Part shown: one piece after another, positions 1 to 6,518 of the stretch | Layout of the letters: each line of letters starts with the position of its first letter | Position numbering within the stretch: the stretch's first letter is position 1 | NCBI GenBank assembly: GCA_003818595.1 | Contig: RPQV01000102.1 | Coordinates: 1 to 9,125, forward strand | From: Calditrichota bacterium | GTDB taxonomy: Bacteria > Zhuqueibacterota > Zhuqueibacteria > Residuimicrobiales > Krinioviventaceae | Direction: 5' to 3' | Length of the DNA stretch: 9,125 nucleotides | Position numbers and translations under genes: made by a program | Notes under the pieces: generated by a model | Told to the model about the DNA's origin: nothing | Databases searched by the model: none | What the model saw: only the letters and a program-made list of their open reading frames with translations

Positions 1-1125
1 ACCTTCCTGGGCTAAATAGTATGGGATGGTTGTTTCGGAATTGAATGGATTGGGATAGTTTTGCTGGAGCATCGCGGTATGGGGAGAAAAGGAAGGCTGC
101 TCTGCAACGTGGGTCATTCCGCCATTTGAGGTATAATAGACCGCATTGTCGGCGAGCAGAAAACCGTGATGACGGTCAACCATGACCAGGTCGCGACAGG
201 ATGCTAGCAGCTGTTCTGTCCAGCTTTGTCCCGCATCATCGCTGAAATAGAGTTTGTCATGGTCCGCCAGCCAAACAGCTGCCGGATCATCGGGTGCAAA
301 TTCAATGTCCTGTCCCCAGACGCAATCCGCAGGCACACTCAATCCGTTCCACGACGCGCCGCCGTCCACGGTTTGGTAGAGTGTAGAATGCATGGGGAAC
401 GCCAATCCCCGTTGATCATCATAAAAGGCGAGGACAGTGACATACGATTCCGGGAGTACCAGATCGTTCCAAGTCTGACCTCCATCGACGGTTTTGAATA
501 TTTTCTGAGGATTCATCCCGCTTTCAAAAAAATAGCCGACTCGAATATTGACAAAACTGACCCGTCTCCACGTATCTCCCGAAGTCCCGCCGAATACGGT
601 GGTATTCATACTCTGCCAATGTTGTCCGCCGTCAGTTGTCCGCAGGAAAACGGCTGGTCCTTCAGGTTTGGAAATGGGATCAACGCAATCAGCCATGGAA
701 ATGCCGTTGTTCATGTCAAACATTCTGATATAATTTATCATGCCGTTCAGCGATGGTTGGTAAAATTGTCGCTGCCAGGTTATACCTGCATCAGCGCTGG
801 CGTAAATGATCCCCCTAAAGGTGCCAATCCAGATGTGCGTCGGGTCAACCATTGAAATATCCGCTACTCCGTCGCCGTCCATGGGATAATAGATCTCATG
901 CCAGTTTTCACCACTGTCGACTGTTCGAAACACCTTGTTTTTGTCTGTAGAAATAGAAATAACCGCGGTGGTGGAGTTGCAGGCATCAATCGCCCATCCG
1001 GATCTCATTTCTTCCGGCAATCCATTGGTTATTTTGCGCCATTGAGCAAAGAGGGCGTCGCGCTCAAAAATGAAAATGATGAGGATAAATAAAAAGGTCT
1101 GTTGAAGCCGCTGCTTTAGGATCAT
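1..1125 (-). CDS. Secreted Asp-box beta-propeller protein with T9SS sorting tail (3' end cut by window edge)
   Basis: Reading the minus strand from the ATG at 1125-1123 gives 375 uninterrupted codons running off the left edge. The ATG follows an AAAGGG-type Shine-Dalgarno sequence. Residues 1-28 form a signal peptide (KQR, then a long hydrophobic run, ending near ALFAQ). The mature part has six clear Asp boxes of the form S/T-x-D-x-G-x-x-W, with the Asp at residues 70, 112, 165, 214, 254 and 297 and the Trp five residues later. A decayed seventh, TSNGGMTH, lies at 332-339. Seven Asp boxes fit a single seven-bladed propeller of the BNR/YCF48/sortilin type. At 355-367 the protein enters QNYPNPFNSETTI, the start of a type A T9SS sorting domain, of which about 70 residues should lie outside the window. 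Sialidase-like catalytic residues were not recognised, so a binding or structural surface role is more likely than an enzyme; the ligand is unknown. It is divergent from the phosphatase gene. Confidence 0.9.
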   Translation of the reverse strand, partial: MILKQRLQQTFLFILIIFIFERDALFAQWRKITNGLPEEMRSGWAIDACNSTTAVISISTDKNKVFRTVDSGENWHEIYYPMDGDGVADISMVDPTHIWIGTFRGIIYASADAGITWQRQFYQPSLNGMINYIRMFDMNNGISMADCVDPISKPEGPAVFLRTTDGGQHWQSMNTTVFGGTSGDTWRRVSFVNIRVGYFFESGMNPQKIFKTVDGGQTWNDLVLPESYVTVLAFYDDQRGLAFPMHSTLYQTVDGGASWNGLSVPADCVWGQDIEFAPDDPAAVWLADHDKLYFSDDAGQSWTEQLLASCRDLVMVDRHHGFLLADNAVYYTSNGGMTHVAEQPSFSPHTAMLQQNYPNPFNSETTIPYYLAQEG

Positions 1126-1489
1126 TTTTTCCCTTTCTATTGAGGATGCTGATAGAAATCAAATTCGAGAGGCGCCCAAGTGGGACCATCTCACATCGCT
1201 CGAACAAACACAAGAGCTAAAATCCTCTGATATCAACAGCCAACGATGAATAGAAATTTCTGCCAAGGGCGCTCGGATAGTATGCGTTCAGTTCACAACT
1301 GTTCCTTCACAAGGCAGTCTTTTCATGATGTTGCCTTTCGTTTCGCACTCGATCCTCAATAAAAACATTGCTAATGGTGATTAATATTTTAATTTTCAAG
1401 CAGAGATTATTCAGATCAGGGTCATTGTTCCAGTTTACCGGAATCATTGATGATCTATGTGCCGCCATTAACCTATCCAGGAGAGACCC
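1126..1489. other. Divergent intergenic region between propeller and phosphatase genes
   Basis: This spacer of 364 bases must carry the promoters of both divergent genes. An AT-rich stretch around 1365-1402 is the most promoter-like part, but I could not fit a convincing -35/-10 pair or a Bacteroidota-type TAnnTTTG box. A short minus-strand reading frame (1507-1307) overlaps the 5' end of the phosphatase gene; it has no recognisable protein features and I consider it chance. No strong terminator hairpin is seen. Confidence 0.5.
1479..1483 (+). promoter_or_regulatory. Shine-Dalgarno sequence of the phosphatase gene
   Basis: AGGAG lies six bases before the ATG at 1490. This fixes the start and places the hydrophobic signal peptide directly at the N-terminus. 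Confidence 0.8.
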
Positions 1490-4009
1490 ATGAGGATCAG
1501 CTGTCATTTCATCATTTTGCTCTTATCGGCCTTTTTGACGACGACGACGGCGCAGGAGAGTGCGCGCACAGGGTGGTGGAAATTCGATAATCCGGCTGAT
1601 TTGCTTGGTGCTGAAGCGGGCTATGGTTCTCCCCTGGAACTGGTCGGTAAGCATCAGGCGACCGAAGGACCCGTGGCCGAAAACGGCGCCGTCCGAATCG
1701 GCATCGGCAGCTATTACAAGATGCAGCATGGGATGGCCGCCAACGGCGGAGGTTCGCTTGTGAATGAATTTACTTTTCATATCGACTTTAAAATTCGAGA
1801 ACTCGGTATTTGGCATACCTTTTTTCAAATCAGTGCCAACAATGGAAATGACGGTGACAGTTTTATTAATCCTCAAGGCAATATTGGCGTTGGCGACACC
1901 GGCTATTCCGGCTATGCGGTTAAAACCAATGAATGGTATCGGCTGGTCATTTCGGTGAAAAACGGCAGTTTTTACCGCTATTATCTCGATGGCCAATTAT
2001 TGCATAATGGAAATGTACAGTCGGTTGACGGCCGGTTTGGATTGGCAAAATTGCTGCTGATTTTTGCCGACAATGATCGTGAAGACGGAGAAATTGACTG
2101 CGCCGAATTGGCTGTGTGGGATTATGCGTTGACCGCCGATGAAGTAGCCTCATTGGGCGGATTTGGACATAATGTCGCCTCCACGCAATTATTGCTCGTT
2201 CCTTATTTACAGACGCCGACTCCCCATTCGATCTGTATCAGCTGGCATGATACCTCAACAGCATTGACGCGAGTTGAATATGGTTTGACTCCGACCCTCG
2301 GTCAGAACGCCTTGGGAAGCAGCGAGATGATCAGTGAACCCTATCGCTGGCATACAGTTCAGTTGATCGGTCTGCAGGCCGACACCGAGTATTACTACAA
2401 GGTCGTGAGCGGCAGCGGTTCCTCAGACATGTATTCTTTTCGCACATTCCCGCAACCGGGTTACAACGGAAAGCTTCGCTTTTTGATGCTCAGTGACACC
2501 CATTCCGGCGACACCACCATGACGGTGCAGGTGATCAAGGCGGCAAAAGAAAAGATGAAGGAACTTTACGGCAATGACATTCACAACCAAATACAGGCGG
2601 TACTCCATTCAGGCGACATTGTTTTGAGTGGAAATTCCATCACCCAATACACCGATGAATTTTTTGCTCCCATGGCGCTGCTCTCTCCTTATATTCCCAC
2701 GATGATCACCATTGGCAATCACGAAGGCGAAAGTCCATTTTATTACCAGTACGTCAAGTATGATGATTTTCCCGTGCAGTCCCCCATGGGCGATCTGAAT
2801 GAAAAAATGTGGTCGTTTACAGTTGCGAATACGATGGTTATCGGGCTGAATACCAATCTCGTCTCCCAACAGGCAACCAAACAAAAGAACCTGCTGGATG
2901 CCAAGCTGCTGGAGGCGGAAAATGACGCCAAGATCGATTTTGTTTTCCTCATGTTTCACCATACCCCTTTTACGGAAGTATGGGGTGAAGCGTTGACGCT
3001 GGACGGCGGTCCGAGTTATATCACCAATCAGCTGTTTCCGGTGATCAAAAAGTACTCCAAAGTCGTTCAAGCGACCTATGGCCATACGCATGCATTTGAA
3101 CGAGGCACGATTGAATCGAATGATGAACGGGGCGATTTTCGTATCGTATGCGCCGGAGGGGGAGGAGGACTCACTGATCGCTGGGGCGTTTATATCAATC
3201 GCGATTATCCGCAAATACATGTATCATTGGATCATTACTTTTTCCTGCTTGCCGAGATTGATGTTGCCGCCAAATCAGTCCAGACATCCATGTACAGCCT
3301 GGGCAATTCGGACAAGCCTTACAACGTAAAGCTTTTAGATCAATGGCATCGAAAGCTGAATCAGGCGCCGCCGGCAAAGCCATCGGCCGCACCGCCGTCG
3401 TTTGCCGAGAATAAGGTGATCCTCAACACCTCCTCGCTGAACGGCGCCGATTCCCTGATGACCATACGCGTACAGGCGAGCATGGATTCCCTTTTTGCCC
3501 AGACAAGTCTGGATACATTGGTGCATTGGAAGAATGTCTATCATGTTGATGCTGAATTCAATCCCATCGATCAGAATGCCGGTATCGATTTGACTGCATT
3601 GAGACTTGCATCATCCCGCTTTAACATAAATCAAATATATTATTATCGGGTCAAGTATCGGGATCATAATCTACGATGGAGCGAGTGGTCAAACGCGGTC
3701 GAGTTTTATGCGAAAACAGGAATCGAGGATATCCCGGCAATCCCCCTTGAATTTTATTTAGGACAAAATTATCCAAATCCCTTTAATCCGACAACAATGA
3801 TCAATTATCAAATTCCCAAACCCTGCCATGTGTCATTGAGGGTTGTCAATGTCTTTGGACAAGAAGTTCAAGTGCTTGTCGACGCCAAACAAACACCCGG
3901 CTATTATCAGGTTCTATTTGACGCGTCTCCTTTCAGTGCGGGCGTCTATTATTATAGGCTCCAAGCCGAGGAGTTTGTGGATGTTCGCAAAATGACCGTG
4001 GTCAAATGA
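1490..4009 (+). CDS. Secreted LamG / Fn3 / calcineurin-like metallophosphoesterase with T9SS sorting tail
   Basis: This 839-residue protein is predicted to be exported and to hydrolyse phosphate esters at the cell surface. Residues 1-21 are a signal peptide ending TTTTA. Residues about 27-225 are a LamG/concanavalin-like domain (starting GWWKFDNPADLLGAE, ending AELAVWDYALTADEVASLGG). Residues about 234-320 are the Fn3-like domain that precedes the catalytic domain in purple acid phosphatases (YLQTPTPHSICISWHD, later DTEYYYKVVSG). The catalytic domain, about 328-605, has the full metallophosphoesterase set: D336-T-H338, G375-D376, G409-N-H411-E, H490/H491 and G531-H532-T-H534. A proline-rich linker (about 626-637) leads to another Fn3-like segment (about 640-745) and a type A T9SS sorting domain (about 753-839, GQNYPNPFNPTT to MTVVK). 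The first metal motif is DxH and the second lacks the GDxxY tyrosine, so this is not a typical purple enzyme. The substrate is unknown. It stands alone, convergent with the KamA-family gene. Confidence 0.93.
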   Translation: MRISCHFIILLLSAFLTTTTAQESARTGWWKFDNPADLLGAEAGYGSPLELVGKHQATEGPVAENGAVRIGIGSYYKMQHGMAANGGGSLVNEFTFHIDFKIRELGIWHTFFQISANNGNDGDSFINPQGNIGVGDTGYSGYAVKTNEWYRLVISVKNGSFYRYYLDGQLLHNGNVQSVDGRFGLAKLLLIFADNDREDGEIDCAELAVWDYALTADEVASLGGFGHNVASTQLLLVPYLQTPTPHSICISWHDTSTALTRVEYGLTPTLGQNALGSSEMISEPYRWHTVQLIGLQADTEYYYKVVSGSGSSDMYSFRTFPQPGYNGKLRFLMLSDTHSGDTTMTVQVIKAAKEKMKELYGNDIHNQIQAVLHSGDIVLSGNSITQYTDEFFAPMALLSPYIPTMITIGNHEGESPFYYQYVKYDDFPVQSPMGDLNEKMWSFTVANTMVIGLNTNLVSQQATKQKNLLDAKLLEAENDAKIDFVFLMFHHTPFTEVWGEALTLDGGPSYITNQLFPVIKKYSKVVQATYGHTHAFERGTIESNDERGDFRIVCAGGGGGLTDRWGVYINRDYPQIHVSLDHYFFLLAEIDVAAKSVQTSMYSLGNSDKPYNVKLLDQWHRKLNQAPPAKPSAAPPSFAENKVILNTSSLNGADSLMTIRVQASMDSLFAQTSLDTLVHWKNVYHVDAEFNPIDQNAGIDLTALRLASSRFNINQIYYYRVKYRDHNLRWSEWSNAVEFYAKTGIEDIPAIPLEFYLGQNYPNPFNPTTMINYQIPKPCHVSLRVVNVFGQEVQVLVDAKQTPGYYQVLFDASPFSAGVYYYRLQAEEFVDVRKMTVVK

Positions 4010-4073
4010 GTGTAATCATCTCCAGGCAAAGGGATTAACTATTTGATCAGGCTCTTATACAGAATAATTTGGC

Positions 4074-4112
4074 GGTTCACGCAAAGGCGCAAAGCCGCAA
4101 AGCCGCAAAGAC
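4074..4112. repeat. CGCAAAG-type short tandem repeat
   Basis: After TTCAC, four 8-bp units follow from 4081 to 4112: GCAAAGGC, GCAAAGCC, GCAAAGCC and GCAAAGAC. From memory, strings of this 'TTCACGCAAAGGCGCAAAG' type are scattered in intergenic DNA of many environmental bacterial genomes; their function is not established. The reverse-complement form (CTTTG...CTTGGCGGCGTGAG) reappears in degraded form at 4216-4238, so the two could be arms of a larger inverted repeat. Confidence 0.7.
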
Positions 4113-4215
4113 ATATTTTTGAATATTTCCTTTGTTTTTCCATTTCCTTGTGCAGAACTGTCCTTTTTTTCGCTCTGGATAAAGCCGGTTTTGAAAAATG
4201 AGACTCATGACAACA

Positions 4216-4238
4216 CTTTGTGGTCTTGGCGGCGTGAG
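4216..4238. repeat. Degenerate inverted copy of the CGCAAAG repeat
   Basis: The sequence begins CTTTGTGGTCTTGGCGGCG and ends in TGAG. It matches, with gaps, the reverse complement of the 4074-4112 repeat (CTTTGCGGCTTTGCG...CGTGAA). The two arms are about 100 bases apart. The match is imperfect, so it may be a remnant of the same dispersed family and need not be a functional stem. Confidence 0.45.
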
Positions 4239-4312
4239 TCTGGTATCATTGCTTTTTTTGAATATGAATCATTGTTCCAGATCATCTGATCTCAAAACCT
4301 ACCGAACCTACG

Positions 4313-4425
4313 GCGCTCCGATCAGTGGAGCAGTGATGTTATAAACATCGCGCGCCTACGGTGCTTTGTCATCTTTTAATAACTTCATTCGATATGCTTC
4401 TTCGCTCCGTAGGAGCGAAATGTTA
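4313..4425. repeat. Three related copies of a short hairpin-forming element
   Basis: Copy 1 (4313-4343, plus) has GCTCC, a 7-base loop, GGAGC, then GTGATGTTATA. Copy 2 (about 4340-4363, minus orientation) reads on the reverse strand as GCACCGTAGGCGCGCGATGT, followed by TTATA. Copy 3 (4401-4425, plus) is the cleanest: TTCGCTCC, GTA, GGAGCGAA, TGTT, a perfect 8-bp stem with a 3-base loop. All share the pattern CGCTCCGTAGGAGCGAAATGTT with different decay. Copies 1 and 2 face each other. This looks like a miniature dispersed intergenic repeat; the function is unknown. Confidence 0.6.
4401..4419. terminator. Perfect 8-bp hairpin, possible terminator or transcript-stabilising structure
   Basis: TTCGCTCC at 4401-4408 and GGAGCGAA at 4412-4419 pair perfectly around a GTA loop. 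It lies about 100 bases beyond the KamA-family stop codon. Neither side has a long T-run, so an intrinsic terminator role is possible but not proven. It is also the best-preserved copy of the local dispersed repeat. Confidence 0.35.
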
Positions 4426-4518
4426 ATCGAAACGAAGTCCCGACACAGCCTTAACATCCAGCCGGTTCAATATAGACGATCCATGATGCTTGCTTAATCC
4501 AACTCTAGAGTGATTTCC

Positions 4519-6312
4519 TCAGTAATAATACCAGATTGTATTATAATCGTCCGGATTCTCTCCTCGTCGCTCCAGTTCCATTAAATAATCGTAAATTGAG
4601 ACATCGTGATCGATGTAGGTATCCACCAGAGTCAGGTTTTTTTCCCACGGGTGAAATTCATAAACGCGGGCGCCGTTCGGCATGATGGTGAGCAAACTGT
4701 GGTGCTGACCGGCGCGCAGATAGTTCTTACCCAATCTCGGCACATTATAAACCGGTTCATCAGTCCTCACCAATCCGGTCATCAGACGAGCTTCTTCTTT
4801 GACCTCCTGCTGCAGACGAGCCATGGGCACACGATAATTCCTGGTTTCCTCTTTACCTTTGGTGTTGAACGTATAATAGCTGTCCACTCCGATGAGACGT
4901 AAACAACGGCGCAATGCCGCCAGTTCGAATCTGCGGCTATTCTCCATGGTAAAGACTGCCTGATTGTAAACTGAGATGCCATGGCGACGGAATTTCTGCA
5001 CCGCCGCCATCGCCTCCGGAGTGATTTCATAAACATGCTCGAAATGAGTGACCAGAGCGACTTCACGCCTGCCGGGGACGTGATAGTGGGTGATAATCCT
5101 GAGCAGATCGTCGGTCATTCGTTGCGGCAGTACGACGGGAGTGCGGCTGCCGATGCGAATTCGCTCGACATGGCTGATCGCGGCTACTGCCTGCAGAACA
5201 AAGTCAAGGCGGTCATCATTCATCACCAACGGATCACCTCCGGTAATCAGGATTTCGTTAATCGCCGGATGCTGCCGCAGCCAATCCACGGCCTGTTTGA
5301 TGTTCGATTTGGATGCCTGCGCTTTCGGCATCAGGACATCATCGATCTCCCAATTGCGCTGGCAGTAGACGCAAATCTGACTGCAGGTGTTGAATGGTTT
5401 TAAAATAGCAATATGCGGATAACGCCGCGTCACCAGATCAATAGGAGATGTATCCTGTTCGCGCATGAAATCCAAATCCGAATCTTTTGCTGCTCGATGC
5501 TTTATCATGGCTTTAACGTAAAAAAGCGGTGGAATCACCTGAGCGCGCACGGCATGATCCAGCCGGCGGTGAGATTCATTATCCATCAGAGAGACATAAT
5601 AGGGGGTGATACCGAAAGGTATATGATTTTCATGAGCCAGATTGATCGACTCGCGTTCTTCATCAGTCAATTCGATCAAAGCTCCCAGCTGATCGCTGGT
5701 GCGGATCACATGCTGTAACTGCCAAAGATAGTTATCCCAATCAGATTCATCACTTTTCAGTTGTCTCAAAATTCGATTTTTATTTTCAATTCTTCGCTCT
5801 ATGACATCCTGCTCCAAACCGGCAGGGTATTTGTCCAGATGCAACTGCACAGCTACGGCCATTGCGTCCAAATCCTCCGACCGAGCAAGTGCTGCTTCCC
5901 GTTTTTGCAGCTGTGGGAAGAGAGGAACTTGAGTATGATCGTAAATGCCGCTTTTGCCTCGCATGCCGAGCATTAAATGATAGAGATCCTCGATAAAACC
6001 CTGACTCAGTTCAGAAGAAATTTCATCGAAACGTTCCTGCGCCAAAAGCCAGAGTAGCTTCAGGAGACTATAATTGGTCAGTTTTTCACTGCGGATGGAA
6101 ATAATTTCCCGAAATACATCCAGACAGGTGAGTTGTAGATCATACTCCAACCCCTGCCGCATCTCATTAGAACGGTGTAAATAGCGCGAAAGCTCTTCAA
6201 CATAGGCCATTAAAAAGCTTCGGGCCATGGTTACTGAATTTGATTCTCTGAGTATTGAGGTGATAACGGGATTGGCTGAAAAAAGATGAGTTCTTTGTGA
6301 CGGGGTCAACAT
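4519..6312 (-). CDS. KamA-family radical SAM/PLP 2,3-aminomutase with N-terminal extension
   Basis: The 597-residue cytoplasmic protein is predicted to move an amino group from C2 to C3 of an amino acid using a [4Fe-4S] cluster, S-adenosylmethionine and PLP. The aminomutase core starts near residue 191 (DWDNYLWQLQHVIRTSD). The cluster motif is C310-x3-C314-x2-C317. Other core marks are GITPYYVSL (234-242), RRYP (296-299), GGDP (358-361), RIGSRTPVVLPQR (386-398) and THFEH (422-426). K529 in VPRLGKN is the likely PLP lysine, and R319 matches the carboxylate-binding arginine of Clostridium lysine 2,3-aminomutase. Residues 1-190 are an extra, mostly helical-looking region absent from the usual enzyme of about 420 residues. 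K485 replaces the first lysine-binding Asp of the classic enzyme and N523 may replace the second, as reported for glutamate 2,3-aminomutase. The family call is firm and the substrate is uncertain. The ATG follows GGGAGAG at a normal distance. Confidence 0.93.
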   Translation of the reverse strand: MLTPSQRTHLFSANPVITSILRESNSVTMARSFLMAYVEELSRYLHRSNEMRQGLEYDLQLTCLDVFREIISIRSEKLTNYSLLKLLWLLAQERFDEISSELSQGFIEDLYHLMLGMRGKSGIYDHTQVPLFPQLQKREAALARSEDLDAMAVAVQLHLDKYPAGLEQDVIERRIENKNRILRQLKSDESDWDNYLWQLQHVIRTSDQLGALIELTDEERESINLAHENHIPFGITPYYVSLMDNESHRRLDHAVRAQVIPPLFYVKAMIKHRAAKDSDLDFMREQDTSPIDLVTRRYPHIAILKPFNTCSQICVYCQRNWEIDDVLMPKAQASKSNIKQAVDWLRQHPAINEILITGGDPLVMNDDRLDFVLQAVAAISHVERIRIGSRTPVVLPQRMTDDLLRIITHYHVPGRREVALVTHFEHVYEITPEAMAAVQKFRRHGISVYNQAVFTMENSRRFELAALRRCLRLIGVDSYYTFNTKGKEETRNYRVPMARLQQEVKEEARLMTGLVRTDEPVYNVPRLGKNYLRAGQHHSLLTIMPNGARVYEFHPWEKNLTLVDTYIDHDVSIYDYLMELERRGENPDDYNTIWYYY

Positions 6313-6518
6313 AATTCTCTCCCGATTTAATGAATGTCTACATGCCGCAATCTCCGAGTGTGGTTAAATGATCCTATTAATAGGTACAAATTTATTCTTT
6401 TCAAGTCAAGAACAAGTTTTAATCACATTTTTGGAATGTAATAATTTGAAAAGAGTTATATATTTTGAATAAATGGTTATTGGATAGTAAAGCTGTGGCC
6501 AAACCAAAGGAGGTTTGT
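6313..6518. promoter_or_regulatory. AT-rich divergent promoter region with a 12-bp palindrome
   Basis: This region lies between the divergent KamA-family gene and the carbohydrate-binding protein gene. It is strongly AT-rich from about 6375 to 6480. It contains the perfect palindrome CCTATTAATAGG at 6373-6384, a size typical of a repressor half-site pair. TATATTTTG (about 6460-6470) resembles a Bacteroidota -7 element but does not match the TAnnTTTG spacing exactly, so no promoter is asserted at base resolution. Confidence 0.4.
6506..6513 (+). promoter_or_regulatory. Strong Shine-Dalgarno that decides the start of the carbohydrate-binding protein
   Basis: AAAGGAGG lies five bases before the ATG at 6519. 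An upstream in-frame ATG at 6465 has no ribosome binding site and would put 18 charged or polar residues in front of the signal peptide, so 6519 is chosen. Confidence 0.85.

Larger units (their letters stand above)
4010..4518. other. Non-coding convergent intergenic region rich in short repeats
   Basis: About 510 bases separate the stops of the phosphatase and KamA-family genes. I see no credible gene. The region contains an 8-bp-period CGCAAAG repeat with a degenerate inverted partner, and three related copies of a hairpin-forming element (listed separately). No classic hairpin plus T-run terminator for either gene was identified, though the hairpins here could serve this purpose. A perfect 10-bp palindrome, ACTCTAGAGT, lies at 4502-4511 just past the KamA-family stop. 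Confidence 0.6.

Noticed and set aside
226..855. Long plus-strand open frame of 209 codons opposite the propeller gene
   Set aside because: The minus strand here encodes a coherent signal peptide, Asp boxes and sorting domain; the plus-strand frame is its antisense shadow and has no recognisable features.
1307..1507. Minus-strand frame of 66 codons overlapping the start of the phosphatase gene
   Set aside because: It lacks a clear ribosome binding site, has no recognised domain, and overlaps the Shine-Dalgarno and start of a well-supported gene.
2609..3220. Minus-strand open frame of 203 codons inside the phosphatase gene
   Set aside because: It lies fully within the conserved catalytic domain of the plus-strand gene; antisense shadow.
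4502..4511. ACTCTAGAGT palindrome as an operator
   Set aside because: It lies just beyond the 3' end of the KamA-family gene between convergent genes, where a regulatory operator is not expected; it is short enough to arise by chance.
4519..6312. EF-P-modifying EpmB assignment for the KamA-family gene
   Set aside because: EpmB is much shorter, keeps an Asp where this protein has K485, and no efp or epmA gene is nearby.
6465..6518. Upstream in-frame ATG that would add 18 residues to the carbohydrate-binding protein
   Set aside because: There is no Shine-Dalgarno sequence before it, and it would bury the signal peptide; the ATG at 6519 has AAAGGAGG at ideal spacing.
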